Positions 18,693 through 26,503 of a stretch of DNA of 64,000 bases are shown one piece after another. Position 1 is the stretch's first letter, and each line of letters begins with the position of its first letter. The notes below the pieces were generated by a model. That model saw only the letters and a list, made by a program, of their open reading frames with translations. It had not been told where the DNA came from and did not search any database. Origin of the DNA: Alphaproteobacteria bacterium MarineAlpha5_Bin9 (lineage in GTDB: Bacteria; Pseudomonadota; Alphaproteobacteria; HIMB59; GCA-002718135); the NCBI GenBank assembly GCA_002937895.1, contig PTKV01000003.1, positions 43,244 to 107,243 of the forward strand. Reading direction: 5' to 3'. The translations under genes were made by a program, and so were the position numbers.

Positions 18693-19682
18693 ATGCAAAA
18701 TCCTTTTAAAAACGAAATTATTATAGACGGTTTACAATATTGTAATTGGAATAGGCATTTATTTGAAGATCTTTTGAATGGAGGTATCACAGCTGTTCAA
18801 GTAACTTTGATTTATTGGGAAAATACCAAAGAAACTTTTGAAAAAATAAATGAGTGGGAAAAAAATTTTATAAAATATAAAGATATAATTAGTTTTGCTC
18901 AAAACTCAAACGATGTTCTTAATTCAAAGAAGAATAATAAATTAGCAATATTATTTGGATTTCAAAATTCTGCGCCTATAGGTAATGATATTTATTTACT
19001 AGAAAAATTTTTTTCTAAAGGTGTAAGATTTATGCAATTAACGTATAATAATCAAACCTTTCTTGGTGGAGGATGTTTTGAATCACATGACTCAGGTTTG
19101 AGTAGATTTGGTCATGCAGTTGTAGAAGAAATGAATCGATTGGGAATGGTTATTGATTTGAGTCATGCAGGAAAAAAAACATGTATTGATGCAATAAATT
19201 ATTCTACTAAACCAGTATCTTTTACACATGCAAATCCATTATTTTTTCATAATTCAAAAAGAAATATAGATGATTTAGTATTAAAAAATTTAGCAACAAA
19301 AGGAGGTGTTATAGGTTTGAGTTTATATCCATTTCATCTAAAAAATAATAGTAAATGTAAATTAGAAGATTTTTGTAATATGATCATTAAATTAGTTAAC
19401 ATGATAGGAATTGATCATGTAGGAATTGGAAGTGATTTATGTAAAAATTGGGATGATGAGGTAGTAATGTGGATGAGAAATGGAAAATGGACAAAAAAAC
19501 TTGATTATGGTGAATCAAAAAACAATAGTATCTCTTGGCCCAAACAACCTAATTGGTTTACTAAAGGAAGTGATTTTATTAACATATATGAAGGATTAAA
19601 AAAAGTAGGTATGAGGGAAAGTGAAATTTTTAAGATACTTGGAAAAAACTGGTTAAGATTTTATAAAGAAATTTTCGGATAG
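18693..19682 (+). CDS. M19 membrane-dipeptidase family protein with altered metal site
   Basis: This 329-residue TIM barrel of the renal dipeptidase family has the zinc-binding histidine regions 'MVIDLSHAGKKT' and 'SFTHANPLFFHNSKRN', plus 'GVRFMQLTYNNQ' and 'HVGIGSDLCKNWDDE'. The N-terminal His-x-Asp pair, usually in 'DGHND', is replaced by 'DGLQYCNW'. The bridging Glu is Gln in 'FGFQNSAP'. Ordinary dipeptidase activity is therefore doubtful. It may be a barrel repurposed for another reaction in the N-methylproline gene group. No signal peptide is seen. CysQ follows 21 bases downstream. Confidence 0.85.
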   Translation: MQNPFKNEIIIDGLQYCNWNRHLFEDLLNGGITAVQVTLIYWENTKETFEKINEWEKNFIKYKDIISFAQNSNDVLNSKKNNKLAILFGFQNSAPIGNDIYLLEKFFSKGVRFMQLTYNNQTFLGGGCFESHDSGLSRFGHAVVEEMNRLGMVIDLSHAGKKTCIDAINYSTKPVSFTHANPLFFHNSKRNIDDLVLKNLATKGGVIGLSLYPFHLKNNSKCKLEDFCNMIIKLVNMIGIDHVGIGSDLCKNWDDEVVMWMRNGKWTKKLDYGESKNNSISWPKQPNWFTKGSDFINIYEGLKKVGMRESEIFKILGKNWLRFYKEIFG

Positions 19683-19703
19683 AAATTTTATGACTAGATA
19701 ATA

Positions 19704-20516
19704 ATGAAAAAAAAAGATTTAATTTTTTTAATTTGTAATATAGCATTTAAAGCAGGACTTATCATCAATAAGTTTTATTATAAAAAAATAAATGTTGCTT
19801 TTAAGAATGACAAATCTCCTTTAACAGATGCAGATATAGCATCAAATAATTTCATTATTAATTCACTATTAAAATTAAATTTAAAAATACCTATTCTTTC
19901 TGAAGAATCCTATGTTGAATGGAGATCAAGAAAAAGTTGGAATAAATACTGGCTTATAGATCCTCTTGATGGCACAAAAGAATTTTTAAATAAAAATGGC
20001 GAATTTACAGTAAATATTGCTTTAATTGAAAAAAATAAACCAATACTTGGAGTTATTTACGCACCTGCTAAATCACTTTTATATTATGCTTCTAAAAAAT
20101 TCGGATCGTATAAATTAAAAACTAATAAAAGAATAATAAACTTTGATAAATCAATTAAAATAAAAATTCCAAATAAAAAAAAATCTAAAGAGAATATTGC
20201 TATTTTAAGCAAATCTCACAATAATAAACAAACTATTCAATGGTTACACAACAACTTAAATAAATTTAAAACAATCAATAAGGGAAGTTCTTTAAAGTTT
20301 TGTGATGTTGCAGAGGGTATTGCTGATATTTATCCTAGATTTAGCCCAACAAGTGAATGGGATATTGCTGCGGGGCAAATAATTTTAGAGGAAGCAGGAG
20401 GCTATATAAGAAGTATAAATAATTGTAAAATTAATTATAATCTAAAAGAAAGTATTATAAATTCTAGTTTTATTGCTTCAAGTAAGCAATTTTTTAATTA
20501 TAAAGACATTTCATAG
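19704..20516 (+). CDS. cysQ: 3'(2'),5'-bisphosphate nucleotidase CysQ
   Basis: This 270-residue Mg2+-dependent, Li+-sensitive-type phosphatase of the inositol monophosphatase superfamily shows 'SPLTDADIASN', 'ILSEESY', the metal motif 'WLIDPLDGTKEFL', and 'SEWDIAAGQIILEEAGG'. The 'GTKEFL' form marks CysQ rather than SuhB. It removes 3'-phosphate from PAP made during sulfate assimilation and carrier-protein modification. It is followed 11 bases later by a nucleotidyltransferase gene, so the two are probably cotranscribed. Confidence 0.92.
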   Translation: MKKKDLIFLICNIAFKAGLIINKFYYKKINVAFKNDKSPLTDADIASNNFIINSLLKLNLKIPILSEESYVEWRSRKSWNKYWLIDPLDGTKEFLNKNGEFTVNIALIEKNKPILGVIYAPAKSLLYYASKKFGSYKLKTNKRIINFDKSIKIKIPNKKKSKENIAILSKSHNNKQTIQWLHNNLNKFKTINKGSSLKFCDVAEGIADIYPRFSPTSEWDIAAGQIILEEAGGYIRSINNCKINYNLKESIINSSFIASSKQFFNYKDIS

Positions 20517-20527
20517 GAGATCTCAAA

Positions 20528-20923
20528 ATGTTTGATTGGAAAAAACCTACCGTACAAATGTTAGGAAGATGGCAACCATGGCATGATGGTCATACAGAAC
20601 TTTTTAAAAGAGCTTTAAAAATAACTGGTCAAGTTTGTATTATGTATAGAGATGTAGGAGGTGTGGACGCAGGTGTTCAAGGACAGGATGATAACCCTTT
20701 TACATTTGAACAAGTAAAACCAAAAATTATAGAAGGTTTAGCTAAACACGGATATGAAGAAGAAAAAGATTTTGTTGTAATAAAAGTTCCTAATATTATT
20801 GATATTTCATATGGACGCGGTGTAGGGTATTCTTTTACCGAACATGATTTAGGTGAAAAAATTCATCTTATATCTGCAACTAAAATTAGAAAAGAACTTA
20901 GATCAAAAGGAAAGCTTAAATAA
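20528..20923 (+). CDS. Small cytidylyltransferase-fold nucleotidyltransferase
   Basis: This 131-residue single-domain protein has the HxGH motif in 'GRWQPWHDGHTELFKRAL' and the second nucleotidyltransferase motif in 'LISATKIRKEL'. The fold transfers AMP or CMP onto a phosphate-bearing acceptor. The exact substrate is not readable; FAD synthase, coenzyme A and glycerol-phosphate branches share these motifs. An insert 'VGGVDAGVQGQDDNPF' between motifs looks specific to this subfamily. A good AGGAG lies before the ATG. Placement after cysQ hints at nucleotide or sulfur metabolism. Confidence 0.8.
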   Translation: MFDWKKPTVQMLGRWQPWHDGHTELFKRALKITGQVCIMYRDVGGVDAGVQGQDDNPFTFEQVKPKIIEGLAKHGYEEEKDFVVIKVPNIIDISYGRGVGYSFTEHDLGEKIHLISATKIRKELRSKGKLK

Positions 20924-20944
20924 TTATATAGATAGGAGAAATAC

Positions 20945-21325
20945 ATGGATGATGATTTATTTAAAAAAGGATTAAAAATTAGAAAAGAAACATTAGGTGC
21001 TGATTATGTTGAAAAAAATTTAGATAAAGCAGATAATTTCACAAGACCCTTTCAAGAAGCTATGACAGCATGGTGTTGGGGTTTTGGTTGGAGTGATGAA
21101 ATTATTGATTTAAAAACACGATCAATGATGAACTTATCAATGATTGGTGCTTTGGGTAAAATGAGTGAATGGGAAATACATTGCAAAGGTGCTCTTAAAA
21201 ATGGAGTAAGCAAGGAAGAAATAAGATCAATAATCCATGTTATTGCTATCTATTGTGGAATACCTCAATCATTAGAATGCTTTAAAGTTGCTAAAAAAGT
21301 ATTAAAGGACGAGGGGCTGCTTTGA
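20945..21325 (+). CDS. Carboxymuconolactone decarboxylase-like protein
   Basis: This 126-residue protein of the PcaC/AhpD-like fold shows 'GADYVEKNLDKADNF', 'WCWGFGW', 'KTRSMMNLSMIGALGK', 'EIHCKGALKNGVSKEEI' and 'HVIAIYCGIPQSLE', the expected order for 4-carboxymuconolactone decarboxylase relatives. It lacks the CxxC of AhpD. No other protocatechuate genes are in the window, so aromatic breakdown is not supported and the role stays open. AGGAG precedes the ATG. The hairpin-rich spacer begins eight bases after its stop. Confidence 0.85.
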   Translation: MDDDLFKKGLKIRKETLGADYVEKNLDKADNFTRPFQEAMTAWCWGFGWSDEIIDLKTRSMMNLSMIGALGKMSEWEIHCKGALKNGVSKEEIRSIIHVIAIYCGIPQSLECFKVAKKVLKDEGLL

Positions 21326-21332
21326 GATAATA

Positions 21333-21382
21333 TCGAGATCATCTGAGTTTATTGTGTGTAGAAGGAACATTGATGATCTCGA
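21333..21382 (+). other. Hairpin 1 of the tandem hairpin region
   Basis: Perfect 11-base arms TCGAGATCATC (21333-21343) and GATGATCTCGA (21372-21382) enclose a 28-base loop. There is no following T-run, so it is not a classic terminator. It is the first of several consecutive inverted repeats between the CMD-like gene and the Lrp-type gene. Confidence 0.7.
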
Positions 21383-21388
21383 AATAAG

Positions 21389-21432
21389 AATTTGTGGGTA
21401 GAAAAAAGCAATTATGAAACTACCCACAAATT
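21389..21432 (+). other. Hairpin 2 of the tandem hairpin region
   Basis: Perfect 13-base arms AATTTGTGGGTAG (21389-21401) and CTACCCACAAATT (21420-21432) enclose an 18-base A-rich loop. The GGGTA core is unusually G-rich for this genome, so the stem should be stable. It starts seven bases after hairpin 1. Confidence 0.75.
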
Positions 21433-21464
21433 TGATAGAATAAATTGGAAAATTTATTCTATCA
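21433..21464 (+). other. Hairpin 3 with GGAA tetraloop
   Basis: Perfect 14-base arms TGATAGAATAAATT (21433-21446) and AATTTATTCTATCA (21451-21464) are closed by GGAA, a GNRA-type tetraloop on the + strand. It abuts hairpin 2 with no spacer. A weaker five-base pair CTTGT/ACAAG (21465-21488) follows directly. The GNRA loop suggests selection as RNA from the + strand. Confidence 0.75.
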
Positions 21465-21502
21465 CTTGTTACTCCCCAAAAAGACAAGAACAATCAGCTG
21501 AC

Positions 21503-21521
21503 AATAGAAATATTTTCTATT
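21503..21521 (+). other. AT-rich inverted repeat
   Basis: Arms AATAGAAA and TTTCTATT (8 bases each, 3-base centre) are followed by a T-rich stretch. It could be a weak terminator for the preceding transcript or a protein-binding site; the sequence does not distinguish. Confidence 0.4.
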
Positions 21522-21562
21522 TTATCAATATTTTATTTTGATTTTTAGTTTATTTTCTTTTA

Positions 21563-21604
21563 ATTCTAAATTAATTAGAATAATTTTCTATAATCGTGTA
21601 TAAT
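21563..21604 (+). promoter_or_regulatory. Promoter and operator-like palindrome of the Lrp-type gene
   Basis: The inverted repeat ATTCTAA-ATTAA-TTAGAAT (21563-21581) is AT-centred like Lrp-family sites. It sits just before two TATAAT boxes (21589-21594 and 21599-21604). The ATG is at 21610. This fits autoregulation of the Lrp-type gene, as is common in that family. No good -35 is seen. Confidence 0.4.
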
Positions 21605-21609
21605 ACCTT

Positions 21610-22080
21610 ATGTTTAAACTAGATGAAATTGATAAAAAAATAATAAACTTACTTCAAAAGAATGCTAACATTCCTCTAACAGAAATTTCTAAAAGAGTTG
21701 GCATCTCATCTACTCCATGTTGGAATAGAATCAGAAAACTTGAAGAAGAAGGTATAATTTTATCAAAATTTACAGAAATTAATCAGGAAAAAATTAATTT
21801 ACCTATATCAATTTTTGTTTCTCTCTCAATCAACAGTCATTCTGATAAATGGTTAACCAATTTTATTAATGTTATCAATAAATATGATCAAATTACTGAA
21901 GTTTATAGATTAACAGGATCAAGTAGTGATTATTTATTAAAAGTTATTGCACCTTCAATTAAACAATATGATGAATTACAGCAAAAATTAATAAATGAAT
22001 TAGAATTTAACAATATTTCTTCTGGCATAGTTTTAAAAGTAATCAAAAAAAATAATTATATCCCTCTTGATTTTGTTTAG
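21610..22080 (+). CDS. Lrp/AsnC-family transcriptional regulator
   Basis: This 156-residue regulator has an N-terminal winged HTH ('LDEIDKKIINLLQKNANIPL', 'TEISKRVGISSTPCWNRIRK', 'LEEEGII') and a C-terminal RAM ligand domain with 'ITEVYRLTGSSSDYLLKV'. It resembles Lrp, which senses amino acids. It lies near the aminotransferase and alanine dehydrogenase genes, and Lrp-type regulators often control ald. That makes ald or the taurine genes candidate targets, as inference. It is convergent with the DMT permease gene. Confidence 0.93.
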   Translation: MFKLDEIDKKIINLLQKNANIPLTEISKRVGISSTPCWNRIRKLEEEGIILSKFTEINQEKINLPISIFVSLSINSHSDKWLTNFINVINKYDQITEVYRLTGSSSDYLLKVIAPSIKQYDELQQKLINELEFNNISSGIVLKVIKKNNYIPLDFV

Positions 22081-22081
22081 T

Positions 22082-22990
22082 TTATTCAATAATAGCTCTA
22101 TCTATTTGTTTAACTTTTAAGTTATTTTGTTTAACAAAACTTTCTCTATAAGTAATATATATTACTGATGAAAAAATTATTACTGATCCTATCCATGTCC
22201 ACAAATCTGGAACCTCATTAAAAAAGTAGAATCCTATTGAAGAAGCCCAAATTAGTTTTGAAAATTGTAATGGCATAACAAAAGTTGCATCACTTAATTT
22301 TAAAGATTGTGCTAAACACCAATGGGCTATTAATCCTGAAATAGCCATTATAATAAAAATAAATAAGTGATTTAAATTAATATTTTGCCAAAAAAATAAA
22401 GAAATAATAAATAGAATTGGTGTGCAAAAAAATAAATGATAAAAGGTAATAGTAATACTTGATTCTGTAGCAGATAGTTTTTTTACTATTATTAGAACAA
22501 ATGAAAATGTTATTGCTCCAACAAGAATTAAAATTGTGCCATAATCAAAAGATATAATCCCAGGTCTAACTATTATTATTACTCCTATAAACCCTAGTAA
22601 AAGAGCTGCAATTCTATGAATTCTAATGATTTCTCCAAGCAATAAGACTGCAAGTATTGTTGTAAAAAGTGGAGTTGTAAACCCAAGAGCTGTGGCTTTT
22701 TCAAGGAAAAGTAATCCTATAGCTGAAAACCAGGCAATTAAAGAAATAACATTAATTAAACTTCTTAAAAAATGAAGTTTTAAATTTTTAGTTTTAACTG
22801 CTTCAAATTTATTTCTTAATATAAAAGGGATTATGATAATTAATCCGATAAAGCATCTATAAAAGCCAATCATAATTGGATTAAGAAATTCAGAAAGATA
22901 TTTTACTCCTGTTGCCATAATTGCTGCAGAAAAAGTACTAAAAATAGTTAAAAAAACTACATTTAATTTATTTGAATTTTTAAAAAACAC
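22082..22990 (-). CDS. EamA/DMT-family permease
   Basis: This 302-residue membrane protein has about ten helices in two EamA repeats, the second beginning near 'DYGTILILVGAITFSFVLI'. Typical motifs include 'FYRCFIGLIIIIPF', 'EKATALGFTTPLFTTILAVLLLGE' in outline, and 'IGFIGVIIIVRPG'-like text. The family exports or exchanges amino acids and other metabolites; the substrate is unknown. Its start overlaps the stop of the phosphate acetyltransferase gene by one base, so the two are coupled. A role in exporting a product of that pathway is possible. Confidence 0.88.
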   Translation of the reverse strand: MFFKNSNKLNVVFLTIFSTFSAAIMATGVKYLSEFLNPIMIGFYRCFIGLIIIIPFILRNKFEAVKTKNLKLHFLRSLINVISLIAWFSAIGLLFLEKATALGFTTPLFTTILAVLLLGEIIRIHRIAALLLGFIGVIIIVRPGIISFDYGTILILVGAITFSFVLIIVKKLSATESSITITFYHLFFCTPILFIISLFFWQNINLNHLFIFIIMAISGLIAHWCLAQSLKLSDATFVMPLQFSKLIWASSIGFYFFNEVPDLWTWIGSVIIFSSVIYITYRESFVKQNNLKVKQIDRAIIE

Positions 22991-23898
22991 TAAATTGCAA
23001 TAATTCCTGCAGCAATTGAAGCTAGTTTTGACGAAGAATTATCTGCTCTACTTGGAACAACTATTGGAACTTTACCTCCAATAATTACTCCAGCAGCACA
23101 TGCCCCTAAATAATAAACCATTATTTTTGTAATAGAGTTTCCAGTTTCTAAATTTGGAACAAGTAAAATATCAGCTTTGCCTGCTACTTCTCCACTAATC
23201 TTTTTTATGTTTGCTGCTTCTATAGAGATAGCATTATCTAAAGCTAGAGGTCCTTGCACAAAAGCATCAAGTTTTTCTTTTTTTGCCATAATCATTAATT
23301 TTTCTGCTTCTATTGAGCTTGGCATGCTAGAAATAGGATCTTCAGTTCCCGATAAAATAGCCACAGAAGGTTTTTGATTTCCTATTTTATGAGCAAAGTT
23401 AATTGCATTTTTTAAAATATGCATTTTGACTTCGAGTCTTGGCAATACATTTAAAGCTCCATCAGTGATGTATATAGGTTTATCACGATTGTTAATAGTT
23501 ATGTGCCATATATGACTTAATCTTTGGTTTTTTATCAATTTATATTCTTTTTTTAGATAAGTTTTCATTAAGATGTCTGTATGCAAATCTCCTTTTATAA
23601 TGAGTTTTATTTCTTCTTCACTGGCCAACTCAGCTGCTGAAATAGCAGCTTCTTCATCTGTTGTTTTTTCAATAGTTTCAAAATTTTCTATATTCCATTC
23701 TAATTTTTCTAATTGATTAAAAATTATTTCTTTTTTCCCAATAAAAACAGGCTCTATTAAGCCTAAATCATAAGCATTTTTTGCAGAGGTAAGTGTAGAA
23801 TAATCATGAGAAAAAACTATACAAGCTCTAACCCTTCCTTTGTTTTTAGAGATTTTAATTAAATTATCTGGAACACTCGTTTTATTATTGGGAAACAT
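22990..23898 (-). CDS. pta: Phosphate acetyl/butyryltransferase
   Basis: This 302-residue enzyme of the PTA/PTB family, short form without an N-terminal DRTGG domain, transfers the acyl group between acyl phosphate and CoA. It shows 'YITDGALNVLPRLEVKMHIL', 'VAILSGTEDPISSMPSS', 'FVQGPLALDNAIS' and 'ILLVPNLETGNSITKIMVYY', all family landmarks. With xsc in the window, the likely job is acetyl phosphate to acetyl-CoA. Phosphate butyryltransferase is the alternative. It is followed by the DMT permease gene and divergent from the aminotransferase gene. Confidence 0.88.
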   Translation of the reverse strand: MFPNNKTSVPDNLIKISKNKGRVRACIVFSHDYSTLTSAKNAYDLGLIEPVFIGKKEIIFNQLEKLEWNIENFETIEKTTDEEAAISAAELASEEEIKLIIKGDLHTDILMKTYLKKEYKLIKNQRLSHIWHITINNRDKPIYITDGALNVLPRLEVKMHILKNAINFAHKIGNQKPSVAILSGTEDPISSMPSSIEAEKLMIMAKKEKLDAFVQGPLALDNAISIEAANIKKISGEVAGKADILLVPNLETGNSITKIMVYYLGACAAGVIIGGKVPIVVPSRADNSSSKLASIAAGIIAI

Positions 23899-24033
23899 AA
23901 TGATTAATATACACTTTTTTTTAATTGGGCTCTATGTTTTCCTATATAATTAATAAATATTGTTATTATTATTCTATTTTACTTTTTGTTACTCTGATAT
24001 AATTATTAAATATTGATAAAAAGGACTTAAAAT

Positions 24034-25374
24034 ATGGACTTAGAAAATTATAAACAAATACCTAACTCTCTTGAAGAGCATTGGATGCCGTTTACAGCAA
24101 ATCGAGATTATAAAGAAAATCCAAGATTAATGGTTAAGGCTGAAGGAGTCTACTATACTGATCATCATGGAACTAAATTAATTGATGCCAGTTCTGGACT
24201 TTTTTGTAGTCCGGCCGGCCATTCAAGACCTGAGATTAGAGAAGCAGTTTCTAATCAACTTGAACAATTGGATTATGTTCAACCATTTCAACAAGGTTAT
24301 GGCGGATCTTTTGAATTAGCAAGACTCGTATCCCAGCATACTCCAGAAGATTTAAACAAAATTTTTTTTACAATATGTGGTTCGTCTGCAGTTGAAACAG
24401 CTATAAAAACTGCGATTGCTTATTTTAAAGCTAAAGGAGAAGGTCATCGTTCGCATATAGTTGGAAGAGAAAGAGGGTATCATGGAATGAATATAGGTGG
24501 AATATCTGTAGGAGGCATGGTTGCAAATAGGAAGACATTTTCAAATATACTTATGCCTAATGTTCACCATCTAAGGCATACTCATCTTTCAGAAAATAAA
24601 TTTGTAAAAGGCCAACCAGAAACAGGATCTGAACTAGCTGATGATCTTGAGAGAATAGCTATGAATATCGGTCCAGAAAACATAGCTGCTTGTATAGTAG
24701 AACCAGTTGCAGGATCTACCGGTACTTTAGTCCCTCCTAAAGGATATTTAAAAAGACTAAGAAAAATATGTGATAAATATGGGATTTTATTAATTTTTGA
24801 TGAAGTTATTACTGGCTGGGGAAGAACAGGTGAACCTTTTGCATCACAAGCTTTCGAAGTTACTCCAGATATTATGACCATGGCAAAAGCTATAACAAAT
24901 GGAGTAGTTCCTTTAGGAGCAGTGGCTTCTAAAGAGAAAATATATGATACAATTATTGAGGCATCTCCAAGTGGAGCAATTGAATTTTTTCATGGTTATA
25001 CTTATTCAGCTATACCAGTCTCAATGGCTGCTGGATTAGCAATGCAAAAAATTATTAAAAATGAAAATCTTTTTCAACGTGCAAAAGATATGTCCCCTTA
25101 TTTTTTAGATAACTTATTTTCTTTAAAGGATTTAGATATTATTACTGATATTAGAGGTTATGGTATGATGGGTGGCATTGATATTAGATTTGATGAAAGA
25201 CCTGGAAAAGCCGGATATGCATGTTTTAAAAAACTTTTTGAAGCTGGTTTGAGCTTAAAAGCGACAGGTGATTGTTTAATAGTTGCGCCTCCTTTTATTT
25301 GTGAAAAACATCATATTGATGAAATTATTGAAAAATTGCGCAAGGGAATAAATCTCTATATGAAAGATCAATAA
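24034..25374 (+). CDS. Class III omega-aminotransferase, probable taurine:pyruvate aminotransferase
   Basis: This 446-residue PLP enzyme shows 'EEHWMPFTANRDYKENPRL', 'IDASSGLFCSPAGHSRPEIR', 'GRERGYHGMNIGG', 'LLIFDEVITGWGRTGE', and the PLP lysine in 'MAKAITNGVVPLGAV'. The N-terminal pattern is that of omega-amino acid:pyruvate aminotransferases, which act on beta-alanine, taurine or similar amines. The alanine dehydrogenase gene overlaps its stop, so alanine is the likely co-product. With xsc and pta present, taurine is the best candidate substrate; beta-alanine or GABA are alternatives. Confidence 0.87.
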   Translation: MDLENYKQIPNSLEEHWMPFTANRDYKENPRLMVKAEGVYYTDHHGTKLIDASSGLFCSPAGHSRPEIREAVSNQLEQLDYVQPFQQGYGGSFELARLVSQHTPEDLNKIFFTICGSSAVETAIKTAIAYFKAKGEGHRSHIVGRERGYHGMNIGGISVGGMVANRKTFSNILMPNVHHLRHTHLSENKFVKGQPETGSELADDLERIAMNIGPENIAACIVEPVAGSTGTLVPPKGYLKRLRKICDKYGILLIFDEVITGWGRTGEPFASQAFEVTPDIMTMAKAITNGVVPLGAVASKEKIYDTIIEASPSGAIEFFHGYTYSAIPVSMAAGLAMQKIIKNENLFQRAKDMSPYFLDNLFSLKDLDIITDIRGYGMMGGIDIRFDERPGKAGYACFKKLFEAGLSLKATGDCLIVAPPFICEKHHIDEIIEKLRKGINLYMKDQ

Positions 25375-26489
25375 TGATAATTGGAGTTCCTAAAGAAATT
25401 AAAACTGAAGAATATAGAGTTGGATTAACCCCATCAAGTGTGAAGAAACTTACAGACTTGAATCATGAAGTTCTGATTGAACAAAATGCAGGTTTTGGCG
25501 CAGGTTTTACGAATAATGACTACTCAAAAGTTGGTGCTAAAATTATTAAAAATAACTCAGATGTTTTTAGTGATTCAAATATGATTGTAAAAGTTAAAGA
25601 ACCACAGTTAGAAGAGGTCAAAATGTTAAAAGATAATCAAATCCTTTTCACATATTTACATTTATCAGCAGCTCCGAATTTAACTAAAGGATTAGTTGAT
25701 TCTGGATCAATATGCATAGCATATGAAACTGTAACAGATAAAGATAATCGCCTACCTTTGTTGGCTCCTATGAGTGCAGTAGCAGGAAGAATGTCTATAC
25801 AAGCTGGGGCAAATTCTTTAGAAAAAACAAATGGTGGTAGAGGTTTATTAATCGGAGGGGCACCTGGAGTTTTGCCTGGAAATGTCTTGATTTTAGGAGG
25901 AGGAGTTGTTGGAGAAAATGCAGCTATTATTGCCACAGGTATGAAAGCAAAAGTTTTTATAATGGATAAGTCTGAAAAAAGATTAGATGAGCTTAGCTCA
26001 AAATTTGGTGAATCAATTATTCCTATTAATAGTGATAAAGTAAATCTAGAAGATTATTTGAGTGATTGTGATTTATTAATTGGTGGAGTTTTAGTTCCAG
26101 GAGCTAATGCTCCTAAATTAGTATCTAGAGAAATGCTTAAATTAATGAAAAAAGGTTCAGTTATTGTTGATGTTGCTATAGATCAAGGTGGATGTGTAGC
26201 AACAAGTAGACCAACTACTCACTCAAGTCCAACTTATATTGAAGAAAACATTGTTCATTATTGTGTCGCAAATATGCCAGGAGGAGTGCCACGTACATCA
26301 ACTATAGCTTTAAATTCAGCTACAATACCATATATTATTAAATTAGCTCAAAACGGCTATAGATCTGCTTTATTAGATGATGATAATTTTCTTGCTGGTT
26401 TAAATATTTTCAAAGGAGAGGTAACGCATAAAGCTGTTGCTAAAGATTTAAATTATAAATATGTTCCCCCTATAAATGTATTAAATTAA
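25374..26489 (+). CDS. ald: Alanine dehydrogenase
   Basis: This 371-residue NAD-dependent enzyme interconverts alanine with pyruvate and ammonia. It begins 'IGVPKEIKTEEYRVGLTPSS' and has 'VKVKEPQ' (substrate lysine region), 'TYLHLSAAP', 'APMSAVAGRMS', the NAD fold 'VLILGGGVVGENAA', and 'VDVAIDQGGCVATSRPTTHS'. Length is exactly in the family range. Its ATG overlaps the aminotransferase stop, indicating coupling. It would return pyruvate for the transaminase and release ammonium. Confidence 0.96.
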   Translation: MIIGVPKEIKTEEYRVGLTPSSVKKLTDLNHEVLIEQNAGFGAGFTNNDYSKVGAKIIKNNSDVFSDSNMIVKVKEPQLEEVKMLKDNQILFTYLHLSAAPNLTKGLVDSGSICIAYETVTDKDNRLPLLAPMSAVAGRMSIQAGANSLEKTNGGRGLLIGGAPGVLPGNVLILGGGVVGENAAIIATGMKAKVFIMDKSEKRLDELSSKFGESIIPINSDKVNLEDYLSDCDLLIGGVLVPGANAPKLVSREMLKLMKKGSVIVDVAIDQGGCVATSRPTTHSSPTYIEENIVHYCVANMPGGVPRTSTIALNSATIPYIIKLAQNGYRSALLDDDNFLAGLNIFKGEVTHKAVAKDLNYKYVPPINVLN

Positions 26490-26503
26490 ATTATTTTATT
26501 TTT

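Noticed and set aside
21433-21464. GGAA-capped hairpin as SRP (4.5S) RNA
   Set aside because: The GGAA loop is shared, but the conserved asymmetric and symmetric internal loops of SRP helix 8 are absent; the stem is perfectly paired.
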